Assembly (NCBI RefSeq): GCF_009883635.2
Contig: NZ_CP026115.2
Coordinates: 4,588,001 to 4,652,000 of the forward strand
Origin: Pseudomonas putida
GTDB taxonomy: Bacteria > Pseudomonadota > Gammaproteobacteria > Pseudomonadales > Pseudomonadaceae
Direction of reading: 5' to 3'
Length of the DNA: 64,000 bases
The position numbers and the translations under genes are program-made. Below the pieces are notes generated by a model that saw only the letters and a list, made by a program, of their open reading frames with translations, had not been told where the DNA came from and made no database searches. This document shows positions 14,429 to 30,368 of the stretch, piece after piece; the first letter of the stretch is position 1, and each line of letters begins with the position of its first letter.

Positions 14429-16381
14429 TCACTCAGCCAGTTCGACCAGCACCGTCCCTTCGCTGACCATATCCCCTTCCTGGCAGAACAGCGCCTTCAC
14501 CGTCCCGCCATGGGGCGCACGAATGCTGTGCTCCATCTTCATCGCTTCCAGCACCACCAGAGCGGTGCCGGCCTCCACTACCTGGCCGGGCTCCACCAAC
14601 ACCCGCACAATACTGCCGTTCATGGGCGCACCGAGCCCGCCTTGATGACTGTGGCTGGCCTCGGCCTCGGCGATCGGGTCGAAGGCTTCGACGGCATGCA
14701 TCTCGCCATCCCAGCGCAGGAACAGCGTGCCCCCGCGACGTACCGCCAGATAGCGGCGGCGGACACCGTCTTCATCATGGCCCAGCTGTTCACCATCCAG
14801 CTGCCAGGCCGAAGCGGCGCTGCGCTCCAGGGCAACCGCCTGGCTTTCGCCGCCTCTCACCAGGTGCAGGCTGCTGCGCGCCGGCAGACCCAGGCGCAGG
14901 CCATTGCGCTCGGCCCATGGCGAGCGTGCATCGTCAGCCCGCTGATGCGGCGCCTGGCCTTGCAGCCAGGCTTCTGCGGCGGCCTCCCAGAAGCCCGCAG
15001 GCAGTGCCTGTGGGGCTGGCAGCAGCACGTCCTGATGCCGGGGAATGAAGCCAGTATCCAGCTCTGCTGCGGCAAAGGACGGGTGGGCCAGGATGCGGCG
15101 CAGGAAGGCGATGTTGGTCTTCAGCCCGCCGATGGCGAATTCATCGAGCATCGCCAGCAAGCGCAGGCGCGCCTGCTCGCGGTCCTGGCCCCAGGCGATC
15201 AGTTTGCCCAGCATTGGGTCGTAGAACGGCGACACCACATCGCCCTCGCTGACTCCGCTGTCCACCCGGCGGCCTTCGCCCGGTGCCGACTCGCGGTACA
15301 GCGTGAGCGTGCCAGTGGCCGGCAGGAATTCATTGGCCGGGTCTTCGGCATACAGCCGCACCTCGATGGCATGGCCGTTCAGCGGCACCTGCGCCTGGGT
15401 GATCGGCAGCGGCTCGCCGCAGGCCACGCGAATCTGCCAGGCCACCAGGTCGAGGCCGGTGATGGCTTCGGTGACCGGGTGCTCGACCTGCAGGCGGGTG
15501 TTCATCTCCATGAAGAAGAACTCGCCACGGGCGTCGAGCAGAAACTCGACGGTGCCGGCACCGACGTAGCCGATGGCCTGGGCCGCGCGTACCGCTGCCT
15601 CGCCCATGGCCTGGCGCAGTTCGGCGGACAGGCCTGGCGCTGGCGCTTCCTCGACCACCTTCTGGTGCCGACGCTGGATCGAGCAGTCACGCTCGTTGAG
15701 GTACAGGCAGTTGCCGTGCTGGTCGGCGAACACCTGGATTTCCACATGGCGTGGCTTGAGCACGTACTTTTCCACCAGCATGCGCGCATCGCCGAACGAC
15801 GACTGCGCCTCACGCTGGGCCGAGGCCAGGGCGTCGGCCAGCTGGCTTTCGTCCTCGACCACTTTCATGCCCTTGCCACCACCACCGGCGCTGGCCTTGA
15901 GCAGCACCGGGTAACCAATGCGTTCGGCGGCGGCGCGGAAGGTATCCAGGTCTTGCGCTTCGCCGTGGTAGCCGGGCACCAGCGGCACGCCGGCATCTTC
16001 CATCAGTGCCTTGGCCGCCGACTTGCTGCCCATGGCATCGATGGCGCTGGCCGGTGGGCCGAGGAAGATCAGCCCGGCCTGTTCGATGGCGCGGGCAAAA
16101 CCGGCGTTCTCGGACAAAAAGCCGTAGCCCGGGTGGATGGCCTGGGCGCCGCTGGCCTTGGCCGCGGCGAGAATCTTGTCGATTACCAGGTAGCTGTCGG
16201 CGGCCTTGCTGCCGCCCAGGTCGACGCGAATATCCGCTCCGCGGCTGTGGCGGGCATCGCGGTCGGTGGCGCTGTGCACGGCGACAGTGGTCAGGCCCAT
16301 GGCCTTGGCGGTGCGCATCACCCGGCAGGCGATTTCGCCACGGTTGGCGACCAGCAGGGTGGTCAAAGCGGGGCGGCTCAT
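14429..16381 (-). CDS. liuD: Methylcrotonyl-CoA carboxylase, biotin-carboxylase/BCCP alpha subunit
   Basis: A 650-residue biotin enzyme subunit. It carboxylates its own biotin with bicarbonate and ATP, for transfer to 3-methylcrotonyl-CoA in leucine breakdown. The N-terminal biotin carboxylase (LLVANRGEIACRVMRTAKAM) has an ATP-grasp glycine loop (KASAGGGGKGMK) and the signature MEMNTRLQVEHPVTE. The C-terminal carrier domain has biotinyl-Lys615 in EAMKMEH. The related acyl-CoA carboxylases AccC/PccA share this layout; the liu neighbours decide the substrate. It is the last gene of liuABCD, and its ATG overlaps the liuC stop (ATGA). Confidence 0.97.
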   Translation of the reverse strand: MSRPALTTLLVANRGEIACRVMRTAKAMGLTTVAVHSATDRDARHSRGADIRVDLGGSKAADSYLVIDKILAAAKASGAQAIHPGYGFLSENAGFARAIEQAGLIFLGPPASAIDAMGSKSAAKALMEDAGVPLVPGYHGEAQDLDTFRAAAERIGYPVLLKASAGGGGKGMKVVEDESQLADALASAQREAQSSFGDARMLVEKYVLKPRHVEIQVFADQHGNCLYLNERDCSIQRRHQKVVEEAPAPGLSAELRQAMGEAAVRAAQAIGYVGAGTVEFLLDARGEFFFMEMNTRLQVEHPVTEAITGLDLVAWQIRVACGEPLPITQAQVPLNGHAIEVRLYAEDPANEFLPATGTLTLYRESAPGEGRRVDSGVSEGDVVSPFYDPMLGKLIAWGQDREQARLRLLAMLDEFAIGGLKTNIAFLRRILAHPSFAAAELDTGFIPRHQDVLLPAPQALPAGFWEAAAEAWLQGQAPHQRADDARSPWAERNGLRLGLPARSSLHLVRGGESQAVALERSAASAWQLDGEQLGHDEDGVRRRYLAVRRGGTLFLRWDGEMHAVEAFDPIAEAEASHSHQGGLGAPMNGSIVRVLVEPGQVVEAGTALVVLEAMKMEHSIRAPHGGTVKALFCQEGDMVSEGTVLVELAE

Positions 16382-17193
16382 GGGCGCGGCTCCTTCTTGT
16401 CGTCGGTTTGCCAGGCAGGGCGGCGCTTTTCCAGGAAGGCACGCAGGCCCTCTTGGCCTTCGGCGCTGACGCGGATGCGGGCGATGGTGTTTTCACAGTA
16501 GCGGCGCAGGGCCGGGCTGAGTTCGCCGTCGTCCACTTCGCGCAGCAGGTCCTTGGTGGCACGCAGCGCTTGCGGGCTGTTCTGCAGCATATTGCTCACC
16601 CAGGCCTCGACCTGTGTGTCCAGTTCGCTGGCCGGGTACACCTCGGCCAACAGGCCCAGCTCGCGGGCCCGCACGCCGCTGAAACGCTCGGCGCTCAGGG
16701 CGTAGCGGCGCGCGGCGCGTTCGCCGATGGCCTTGACCACGAACGGGCTGATCACTGCCGGGGCCAGGCCGATGCGCACTTCCGACAGGCACAGCTGGGC
16801 GTCTTCGGCGCCGATGGCCATGTCACAGCAGCTGATCAGGCCCAGCGCGCCGCCGAAGGCCGCGCCTTGCACCACGGCCAGGGTCGGCGCTTTGAGGCGG
16901 TGCAGGGCATACATCAGCTCGCCGAGCTCGCGGGCGTCATCGAGGTTGGTGTTGAAGTCCAGTTGCGCCGACTGCTGCATCCAGGCCAGGTCGGCACCGG
17001 CGCTGAAGTGCCGGCCGCGGCCACGCAGCAGCAGGAAACGCAGGCCGGGGTCTTCGGCGAGCTGGTCGAGGGCGACGATCAGCTCGCGGATCATCAGCGC
17101 GTTGAAGGCGTTGTTCTTGTCCTCGCGGCTCAGCCACAGGGTGGCGAAGCCGCGTGGGTCGCGAATCACTTCGAGGGTGCTGAAATCGCTCAT
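16378..17193 (-). CDS. liuC: Methylglutaconyl-CoA hydratase
   Basis: A 271-residue crotonase-fold enzyme, predicted to hydrate 3-methylglutaconyl-CoA to HMG-CoA in leucine catabolism. Crotonase features are the oxyanion-hole phrases FSAGADLAWMQQ and VQGAAFGGALGLISCCDMAIG, then the SEVRIGLAPAVISPFV region. The catalytic-site composition is that of a hydratase/lyase, and the substrate is assigned from the operon. It sits 3 bases after liuB and overlaps liuD by 4. The HMG-CoA lyase that completes the pathway is not in the window. Confidence 0.94.
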   Translation of the reverse strand: MSDFSTLEVIRDPRGFATLWLSREDKNNAFNALMIRELIVALDQLAEDPGLRFLLLRGRGRHFSAGADLAWMQQSAQLDFNTNLDDARELGELMYALHRLKAPTLAVVQGAAFGGALGLISCCDMAIGAEDAQLCLSEVRIGLAPAVISPFVVKAIGERAARRYALSAERFSGVRARELGLLAEVYPASELDTQVEAWVSNMLQNSPQALRATKDLLREVDDGELSPALRRYCENTIARIRVSAEGQEGLRAFLEKRRPAWQTDDKKEPRP

Positions 17194-17196
17194 GGG

Positions 17197-18804
<1,608 letters not shown>

Positions 18805-18823
18805 GTGCGCCCGTCCCTTGTGC

Positions 18824-19987
18824 TCAGCGGGTTTCGTTGAACAGTTCGCGGCCGATCAGCATCCGGCGGATTTCGCTGGTGCCGGCACCGATTTCGTACA
18901 GCTTGGCGTCGCGCAGCAGGCGGCCAGCCGGGAATTCGTTGATATAGCCGTTGCCGCCGAGGATCTGGATCGCTTCCAGGGCCATTTGCGTGGCGCGTTC
19001 GGCGGTGTAGAGGATCACTCCGGCGGCGTCCTTGCGGGTAGTCTCGCCACGGTCGCAGGCCTGGGCCACGGCATACAGGTAGGCGCGGCTGGCATTGAGC
19101 TGGGTGTACATGTCGGCGATCTTGCCCTGGATCAGCTGGAACTCGCCGATGCTCTGGCCGAACTGCTTGCGGTCATGGATGTACGGCACCACCAGGTCCA
19201 TGCAGCTTTGCATGATGCCGGTCGGGCCGCCGGACAGCACCACGCGCTCGTAGTCCAGGCCGCTCATCAGCACACGCACACCGCCGTTGAGCTGGCCGAG
19301 GATGTTTTCTGCCGGCACTTCGACGCCGTCGAAGAACAACTCGCAGGTGTTGGAACCGCGCATGCCCAGCTTGTCGAACTTGTTGCTGCGGCTGAAGCCC
19401 TTCCAGTCACGCTCGACGATGAACGCGGTGATGCCGTGGGCGCCCTTGTCCAGGTCGGTCTTGGCGTAGATCACGTAGGTGTTGGCGTCGGGGCCGTTGG
19501 TGATCCAGGTCTTGCTGCCGTTGAGCACATAGTGGTCGCCGCGCTTTTCCGCACGCAGTTTCATCGACACCACGTCGGAACCGGCGTTGGGCTCGCTCAT
19601 CGCCAGGGCGCCGATGTGTTCGCCGCTGATCAGCTTGGGCAGGTACTTGAGTTTCTGCTCGTGGGTGCCGTTGCGGTTGATCTGGTTGACGCAGAGGTTG
19701 GAGTGGGCGCCGTAGGACAGCGCGACCGAGGCTGAGCCACGGCTGATCTCTTCCATCGACACCACGTGGGCCAGGTAGCCCAGGCCGGCGCCACCGTATT
19801 CTTCCGACACGGTGATACCCAGCAGCCCCATGTCGCCGAACTTGCGCCACATGTCGGCGGGGAACAGGTTGTCATGGTCGATCTGCGCGGCGCGCGGGGC
19901 CAGTTCGGCGGCAACGAAGGTGCGCACCTGGTCGCGGAGCATGTCGATGGTTTCGCCTAGGGCGAAGTTCAGGGTGGGGTAATGCAT
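18824..19987 (-). CDS. liuA: Isovaleryl-CoA dehydrogenase
   Basis: A 387-residue FAD acyl-CoA dehydrogenase that oxidises isovaleryl-CoA to 3-methylcrotonyl-CoA, passing electrons to ETF. It has the family signatures [19 protein letters not shown] and the late [20 protein letters not shown]. The Glu in [18 protein letters not shown] sits where isovaleryl-CoA dehydrogenases carry their catalytic base, which separates it from short- and medium-chain enzymes. The ATG at 19987 has an AAGGTG ribosome site; an upstream extension to 20062 would run through the regulatory palindrome and is rejected. It leads the liuABCD operon, with a LiuR-like site 77-92 bases upstream. Confidence 0.96.
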   Translation of the reverse strand: MHYPTLNFALGETIDMLRDQVRTFVAAELAPRAAQIDHDNLFPADMWRKFGDMGLLGITVSEEYGGAGLGYLAHVVSMEEISRGSASVALSYGAHSNLCVNQINRNGTHEQKLKYLPKLISGEHIGALAMSEPNAGSDVVSMKLRAEKRGDHYVLNGSKTWITNGPDANTYVIYAKTDLDKGAHGITAFIVERDWKGFSRSNKFDKLGMRGSNTCELFFDGVEVPAENILGQLNGGVRVLMSGLDYERVVLSGGPTGIMQSCMDLVVPYIHDRKQFGQSIGEFQLIQGKIADMYTQLNASRAYLYAVAQACDRGETTRKDAAGVILYTAERATQMALEAIQILGGNGYINEFPAGRLLRDAKLYEIGAGTSEIRRMLIGRELFNETR

Positions 19988-20063
19988 GCTGGGGCACCTT
20001 GTTGTTCTTGAAATATGGGTAACACCGTAGCTCGCGGAACTGGCGCCGGTGTCATTGATCACC

Positions 20064-20079
20064 TTTACGTTAACGTAAA
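20064..20079. promoter_or_regulatory. LiuR-like palindrome, liuA side
   Basis: TTTACGTTAACGTAAA is a perfect 16-bp palindrome. It matches the ACGTnnACGT-centred motif I recall for the MerR-type regulator LiuR of branched-chain amino acid catabolism. On the minus strand it begins 15 bases after a TTGACA box (20100-20095) and overlaps the expected -10 region of liuA. No liuR gene is in the window. Confidence 0.7.
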
Positions 20080-20113
20080 CCTGCTATCTGTCACTGTCAA
20101 TCGGCCCGTCACC

Positions 20114-20129
20114 TTTACGTAAACGTAAA
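20114..20129. promoter_or_regulatory. LiuR-like palindrome, acyl-CoA ligase side
   Basis: TTTACGTAAACGTAAA differs from the perfect palindrome at 20064 by one base and lies 50 bases (repeat to repeat) from it. It is 65 bases before the acyl-CoA ligase ATG. Two copies in a divergent region suggest that one regulator controls both liuABCD and the ligase. Confidence 0.68.
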
Positions 20130-20193
20130 TATGCGCCAAAGTATTCGCAGCTCGCTTCAGCCGTGCCCAGAACAACCACAAGAAGGGACACCC

Positions 20194-21876
20194 ATGAGTC
20201 AACCAAGCTATTCCCGCGGCCGCCAGGACCAACCGCTGCTGACCCTGACCATCGGCCAGGCCTTCGATGCCACCGTGGCCCGCTGCGCCGACGGCGAAGC
20301 GCTAGTGGTGCGCCACCAGGGCCTGCGCTACAGCTGGCGGCAGCTGGCTGAACAGGTCGACCAGCATGCCCGTGCCCTGATGGCCCTGGGCGTGAACACC
20401 GGCGACCGGGTCGGCATCTGGTCGCCCAACTGCGCCCAGTGGTGCATTTTGCAGGTGGCCAGCGCCAAGGTCGGCGCGATCCTGGTCAACATCAACCCGG
20501 CCTATCGCGTGGGTGAACTGGAGTACGTACTACGCCAGTCCGGCTGCCGCTGGCTGGTGTGTGCCGATGCGTTCAAGAGCTCCGATTACCATGCCATGGT
20601 TCAGGAGCTGGTACCGGAGTTGGCGACCAGCCACATCGGTGAGCTGGCCAGTCAACGCCTGCCCGAACTGCGCGGGGTGATCAGCCTGGCGGCCAAGCCG
20701 CCCAGCGGCTTCCTGCCCTGGCCGGCATTGGCCGAACGGGCAGGGCAGGTCTCGACCGAAGCCTATGCGGCGCGTCAGCAGGGCCTGCAGTTCGACCAGC
20801 CGGTGAATATCCAGTACACCTCCGGCACCACTGGTGCGCCCAAGGGGGCCACGCTCAGCCACTACAACATCCTCAACAACGGCTTCATGGTCGGCGAGAG
20901 CCTGGGCCTGAGCGAGCGCGACCGCATGGTGATCCCGGTGCCGCTGTACCACTGCTTCGGCATGGTCATGGCCAACCTCGGCTGCATCACCCACGGCAGC
21001 ACAATGGTCTACCCCAACGATGCCTTCGACGCCGAGCTGACCCTGCGCGCGGTGGCCGAGGAGCGCGCCAGCATCCTCTATGGTGTGCCGACCATGTTCA
21101 TCGCCATGCTCGACCACCCGTCGCGCACGCAACTGGACCTGACGACCCTGCGCAGCGGCATCATGGCCGGCGCCACCTGCCCGATCGAGGTGATGCGCCG
21201 GGTGATCGACCAGATGCACATGGCTGAAGTGCAGATCGCCTACGGCATGACCGAAACCAGTCCGGTATCGCTGCAGACCGGCCCGGACGACGAACTGGAA
21301 CTGCGCGTGACCACCGTCGGCCGCACCCAGCCACAGCTGGAGACCAAGCTGGTGGACGCCGATGGCTGCATCGTCGGCCGAGGCGAAATTGGCGAACTGT
21401 GCACCCGTGGCTACAGCGTGATGCTCGGCTACTGGGACAACCCCCAGGCCACGGCGGACGCCATCGACCCGGCCGGCTGGATGCACTCGGGCGACTTGGC
21501 GGTGATGGACGAGCAGGGTCACGTGCGCATCGTCGGGCGCAACAAGGACATGATCATTCGTGGCGGTGAGAACATCTATCCACGAGAACTGGAAGAGTTC
21601 TTCTACACCCATCCGGCGGTGGCCGATGCGCAGGTAGTCGGCATTCCGTGCAGCCGCTATGGCGAGGAGATCGTCGCCTGGATCAAGCTGCACCCAGGGC
21701 ATAGCGCCACGGTCGAGGAATTGCAGGGCTGGTGCAAGGCGCGCATTGCGCACTTCAAGGTGCCACGGTATTTCCGCTTCGTTGACGAGTTCCCGATGAC
21801 GGTGACCGGCAAGGTGCAGAAGTTCAGGATGCGCGAGATCAGTGTGGCGGAAATTACCACTGTAACTGCCGGTTGA
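20194..21876 (+). CDS. Acyl-CoA synthetase (AMP-forming)
   Basis: A 560-residue ANL-superfamily ligase that activates a carboxylic acid to its CoA thioester through an acyl-adenylate. Motifs are A3 in YTSGTTGAPKGATLSHYN, A5 in AYGMTETSPVSLQ, the A7-type GWMHSGDLAVMDEQGHVRIV, the A8 hinge GRNKDMIIRGGENIYPRELE, and A10 Lys in TVTGKVQKFRMRE. The ATG at 20194 has an AAGGGA ribosome site. The divergent position opposite liuA, with a shared operator type, suggests a short or branched-chain substrate linked to leucine or related terpenoid breakdown, but the specificity cannot be read from sequence. Confidence 0.92.
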   Translation: MSQPSYSRGRQDQPLLTLTIGQAFDATVARCADGEALVVRHQGLRYSWRQLAEQVDQHARALMALGVNTGDRVGIWSPNCAQWCILQVASAKVGAILVNINPAYRVGELEYVLRQSGCRWLVCADAFKSSDYHAMVQELVPELATSHIGELASQRLPELRGVISLAAKPPSGFLPWPALAERAGQVSTEAYAARQQGLQFDQPVNIQYTSGTTGAPKGATLSHYNILNNGFMVGESLGLSERDRMVIPVPLYHCFGMVMANLGCITHGSTMVYPNDAFDAELTLRAVAEERASILYGVPTMFIAMLDHPSRTQLDLTTLRSGIMAGATCPIEVMRRVIDQMHMAEVQIAYGMTETSPVSLQTGPDDELELRVTTVGRTQPQLETKLVDADGCIVGRGEIGELCTRGYSVMLGYWDNPQATADAIDPAGWMHSGDLAVMDEQGHVRIVGRNKDMIIRGGENIYPRELEEFFYTHPAVADAQVVGIPCSRYGEEIVAWIKLHPGHSATVEELQGWCKARIAHFKVPRYFRFVDEFPMTVTGKVQKFRMREISVAEITTVTAG

Positions 21877-21887
21877 TGTGTGGCTTG

Positions 21888-21910
21888 TTCGGCCCTTTCG
21901 CGGGCCGGAA
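21888..21910. terminator. Hairpin after the acyl-CoA ligase gene
   Basis: TTC-GGCCC and GGGCC-GGAA pair with one bulge around TTTCGC, 12 bases after the ligase stop and just before the convergent small gene. It resembles a REP fragment and may end both transcripts. Confidence 0.45.
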
Positions 21911-21913
21911 AGG

Positions 21914-22150
21914 TCAGCGCAGATCCATTGCCTTGCAAAGCCCTGCGGCAAGCTCGGCAACGGTCTGGTAATCACGGCGCAAGTGCACGCCGTAACGAGC
22001 CTCCAGCCCCATCAGCGCAAATTCGCATTTGTCCCTGTCCTGATGCGCCAGCAAGGTCCCCAGCCATGGATCGACCACCCCGGCATCCTGTAAATAGTCG
22101 ATTACTTGTCGCTCGAATTCCATGCGCAGCCAACGGGTTGCGATATGCAC
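21914..22150 (-). CDS. Small hypothetical protein, weakly acyl-carrier-protein-like
   Basis: A 78-residue protein from a GTG at 22150, which has an AAGGAG ribosome site 8 bases upstream. A longer frame to 22204 has no start signal. The C-terminal two-thirds (DKCEFALMGLEARYGVHL then TVAELAAGL) resembles the helix 2-3 region of acyl carrier proteins, where DSL-type serine would sit at the DKC. That Ser is replaced by Lys, so it could not carry phosphopantetheine. The likeness is weak and the function is unknown. It is convergent with the acyl-CoA ligase. Confidence 0.6.
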   Translation of the reverse strand: MHIATRWLRMEFERQVIDYLQDAGVVDPWLGTLLAHQDRDKCEFALMGLEARYGVHLRRDYQTVAELAAGLCKAMDLR

Positions 22151-22245
22151 GATAGGGGCTCCTTGGCATAAATCGGGAGCCCTAATCTTCAATACCGCCG
22201 CCAATCTGCGCTACTGGCAAAAATATCAGGCGCCGTCGTCTACCC

Positions 22246-22407
22246 TTAAGCCTTCACCGGTGGCTCCTGGCTCGGCGGATCCCCCACCGTCGGCGGCATG
22301 GTTGGCTTGATCGGCAACTCGTCCGGATCTTCCTCCGGCACGGGCGGCGGCAAGCTCGGGTCGTCGATGTTGGGATCGGGTGTTTCCGGTGGAATCGGAA
22401 TGTTCAT
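22246..22407 (-). CDS. Small proline-rich acidic protein
   Basis: A 53-residue protein from the ATG at 22407, with a GAGG ribosome site 8 bases upstream. About a third of the residues are proline, with many Asp and Glu; it begins MNIPIPPETPDPNIDDPSLP. It has no signal peptide or membrane segment and is probably disordered. It is divergent from glgE, 140 bases away. It may be a stress-linked small protein, but nothing in its sequence indicates a function. Confidence 0.6.
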   Translation of the reverse strand: MNIPIPPETPDPNIDDPSLPPPVPEEDPDELPIKPTMPPTVGDPPSQEPPVKA

Positions 22408-22547
22408 GGCCTGACCTCGCATGGGTGGTTTGAAGAGGTACTGCAGGCTCTGACCGCTGGCAGCTGCCGTTCGCTCAATTTTTTTGAACCCCACGCCTGT
22501 GCCCGGCTCTGAACCCTTACCGCCACCAGCCTGAGGGAGCAAGGTCG

Positions 22548-24566
22548 ATGTCACGAAACGAGCCCTTTGAAAGCGTGCCCATGGCGAACGATCACCCGGA
22601 CCAGGCCATCAGCCTGTCCCAGGCGCTGCTGGCACCGCGCATCGTGATCGAAGACACCCAACCCGTGCTCGATGCCGGCACCTTCGCCGCCAAGGCCGTC
22701 AGCGGCCAGCCGGTGGCTGTCAGCAGCAAGGTCTACGGCGACGGCCACGACCGCCTGGCGGTGGTGCTCAACTGGCGCCAGGCCCACAGCCGTCGCTGGC
22801 ACTGCGTGCCGATGCAGTCGCCGGGCAACGACCTGTGGCTGGCCGAGTTCACCCCCATTGAACTGGGCCCGCACCTGTTCAGCATCGAGGCCTGGATCGA
22901 CCCGTTCGCCACCTACTGCCACGACCTGGAGAAGAAGTACCACGCCGGGGTCGAGGTCAAGCTGGAGCTGGAAGAGGGCCGGCTGATGCTCGGCCAGGGT
23001 ATCGACCTCAGCGAAGGCGCGTTGCGCGAGGAGCTCAGCGCCTTGCAGCAGCAGCTGGTTTCGCTCAAGGCCGATGACCAGGTGGCGTTGCTGCTGCACC
23101 CTGACACCGCACGGCTGATGGCCGAAGCCGAGCACCGCAGCTACCAGACCCGCAGCGGCGAATTCCCCGTCGATGTCGATCGGCCGGCAGCTTTGTTCGC
23201 CAGCTGGTACGAGCTGTTCCCGCGCTCGGTCACCGACAGCCCCGAGCGCCACGGCACCTTCAACGACGTGCACGAACGCCTGCCGATGATCCGCGACATG
23301 GGCTTCGACGTGCTGTACTTCCCGCCAATCCACCCGATCGGCACCCAGCACCGCAAGGGCCGCAACAACGCTTTGCGTGCCGAGCCCGGCGACCCCGGCA
23401 GCCCCTACGCGATTGGCAGCCCGGAGGGCGGCCATGAGGCCATCCACCCGCAGTTGGGCACGCGCGAGGACTTCCGTCGGCTGGTCGCCGCTGCGGCCGA
23501 GCACGGCCTGGAAATCGCCCTGGACTTCGCCATCCAGTGCTCCCAGGACCACCCCTGGCTGAAAGAGCACCCCGGCTGGTTCAGCTGGCGCCCCGACGGC
23601 ACCATTCGCTACGCCGAGAACCCGCCGAAAAAGTACCAGGACATCGTCAACGTCGACTTCTACGCCGCCGACGCGGTACCGAGCCTGTGGCTGGCCCTGC
23701 GTGACGTGGTGGTCGGCTGGGTCGAGGAGGGCGTGAAGACCTTCCGCGTCGACAACCCGCACACCAAGCCGCTGCCGTTCTGGCAATGGTTGATCGCCAA
23801 TGTTCGCAGCCAGTACCCCGAGGTGATCTTCCTCGCCGAGGCCTTCACCAAGCCTGCGATGATGGCGCGCCTGGGCAAGGTGGGGTATGCGCAGAGCTAT
23901 ACCTACTTCACCTGGCGCAACAGCAAGCAGGAGCTGCGCGAGTACTTCGAGGAACTCAACCAGCCGCCGTGGCGCCACTGCTATCGGCCGAACTTCTTCG
24001 TCAACACGCCGGACATCAACCCCTATTTCCTGCACACCTCGGGCCGCGCCGGGTTCCTCATCCGTGCTGCGCTGGCGACCATGGGTTCGGGGTTGTGGGG
24101 CATGTATTCGGGCTTCGAGCTGTGCGAAAGCACGCCGCTGCCGGGCAAGGAGGAGTACCTGGATTCGGAGAAGTACGAGATCCGCCCGCGCGACTTCAAC
24201 CAGCCTGGCAACATCGTCGCCGAGATTGCCCAGCTCAATCGTATCCGTCGGCAGAACCGGGCGTTGCAGACGCACCTGGGCGTGGCGTTCTTCAACTGCT
24301 GGAACGACAACATCCTGTACTTCGCCAAGCGCACGCCCGAGCGCGACAACTACATCCTGGTGGCGATCAGCCTTGACCCGCACAACGCCCAGGAGGCCAG
24401 TTTCGAGCTGCCGTTGTGGGAGCTGGGGCTGGACGACAATGCCGACACCTTGGGCGAGGACCTGATGAACGGCCACCGCTGGACCTGGCATGGCAAGACC
24501 CAGTGGATGCGCATCGAGCCCTGGCACCAGCCGTTTGGTATCTGGCGCATCGAAAAGGCCCGTTAA
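22548..24566 (+). CDS. glgE: Alpha-1,4-glucan:maltose-1-phosphate maltosyltransferase
   Basis: A 672-residue GH13_3 enzyme that extends alpha-1,4-glucan with maltosyl units from maltose-1-phosphate. An N-terminal beta-sandwich domain (about 30-140, VYGDGHDRLAVVLNWRQAHS) is followed by a coiled insert and the (beta/alpha)8 barrel with FPPIHPIGTQHRKGRNN. The nucleophile is Asp402 in FRVDNPHTKP and the acid is Glu431 in LAEAFTKP. The phrase DNPHTKP, where amylases have DAxxH-type residues, marks GlgE. The ATG at 22548 has a GGGAG/AAGG ribosome region. It leads glgE-treS/mak-glgB. Cytoplasmic. Confidence 0.97.
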   Translation: MSRNEPFESVPMANDHPDQAISLSQALLAPRIVIEDTQPVLDAGTFAAKAVSGQPVAVSSKVYGDGHDRLAVVLNWRQAHSRRWHCVPMQSPGNDLWLAEFTPIELGPHLFSIEAWIDPFATYCHDLEKKYHAGVEVKLELEEGRLMLGQGIDLSEGALREELSALQQQLVSLKADDQVALLLHPDTARLMAEAEHRSYQTRSGEFPVDVDRPAALFASWYELFPRSVTDSPERHGTFNDVHERLPMIRDMGFDVLYFPPIHPIGTQHRKGRNNALRAEPGDPGSPYAIGSPEGGHEAIHPQLGTREDFRRLVAAAAEHGLEIALDFAIQCSQDHPWLKEHPGWFSWRPDGTIRYAENPPKKYQDIVNVDFYAADAVPSLWLALRDVVVGWVEEGVKTFRVDNPHTKPLPFWQWLIANVRSQYPEVIFLAEAFTKPAMMARLGKVGYAQSYTYFTWRNSKQELREYFEELNQPPWRHCYRPNFFVNTPDINPYFLHTSGRAGFLIRAALATMGSGLWGMYSGFELCESTPLPGKEEYLDSEKYEIRPRDFNQPGNIVAEIAQLNRIRRQNRALQTHLGVAFFNCWNDNILYFAKRTPERDNYILVAISLDPHNAQEASFELPLWELGLDDNADTLGEDLMNGHRWTWHGKTQWMRIEPWHQPFGIWRIEKAR

Positions 24567-24589
24567 CGGCAGCACGTTATTACCTCTGG

Positions 24590-24701
24590 TAGGAGCGAGC
24601 GTAGCTCGCGATGGGGCGCACAGCGGCCCCAGTTTTTCAGCTTCGCATCTACTATTGCCGGGGCTGCCTTGCAGCCCATCGCGAGCTGCGCTCGCTCCTA
24701 C
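24590..24701. repeat. Inverted repeat pair of REP-like type between glgE and treS
   Basis: The left arm TAGGAGCGAGCGTAGCTCGC and the following bases (24590-24617) recur in reverse complement at 24674-24701. The family differs from the GGCCTCTTCGCGGG REPs. The 173-base glgE-treS gap is filled by it, so it may stabilise or attenuate the mRNA within the operon. Confidence 0.85.
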
Positions 24702-24739
24702 AGGGATCGCGCGCAACCGAGGACAGAAAGGAGTCACCC

Positions 24740-30267
<5,528 letters not shown>

Positions 30268-30282
30268 TTTATTGCCTGTGCT

Positions 30283-30360
30283 GGCCTCTTCGCGGGTCAA
30301 GCCCGCTCCTACAGGAGTTATGCAATCCTTGTAGGAGCGGGCTTGTCCCGCGAAGGGGCC
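30283..30360. repeat. REP pair in inverted orientation downstream of glgB
   Basis: It has the same REP family as 9708-9790. GGCCTCTTCGCGGGTCAAGC, continuing to TCCTACA, is mirrored by its reverse complement ending in GGGGCC. It lies between the convergent glgB and autotransporter genes and probably stops transcription from both. Confidence 0.88.
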
Positions 30361-30368
30361 AGACCTGC

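Noticed and set aside
22246..22554. Longer 102-codon version of the proline-rich protein
   Set aside because: It would overlap the glgE ribosome site and start inside the divergent promoter region; the ATG at 22407 has a GAGG site and fits better.
24611..24739. N-terminal extension of TreS
   Set aside because: It reads through the inverted repeat, whereas the ATG at 24740 has AAAGGAG and matches the known TreS start.
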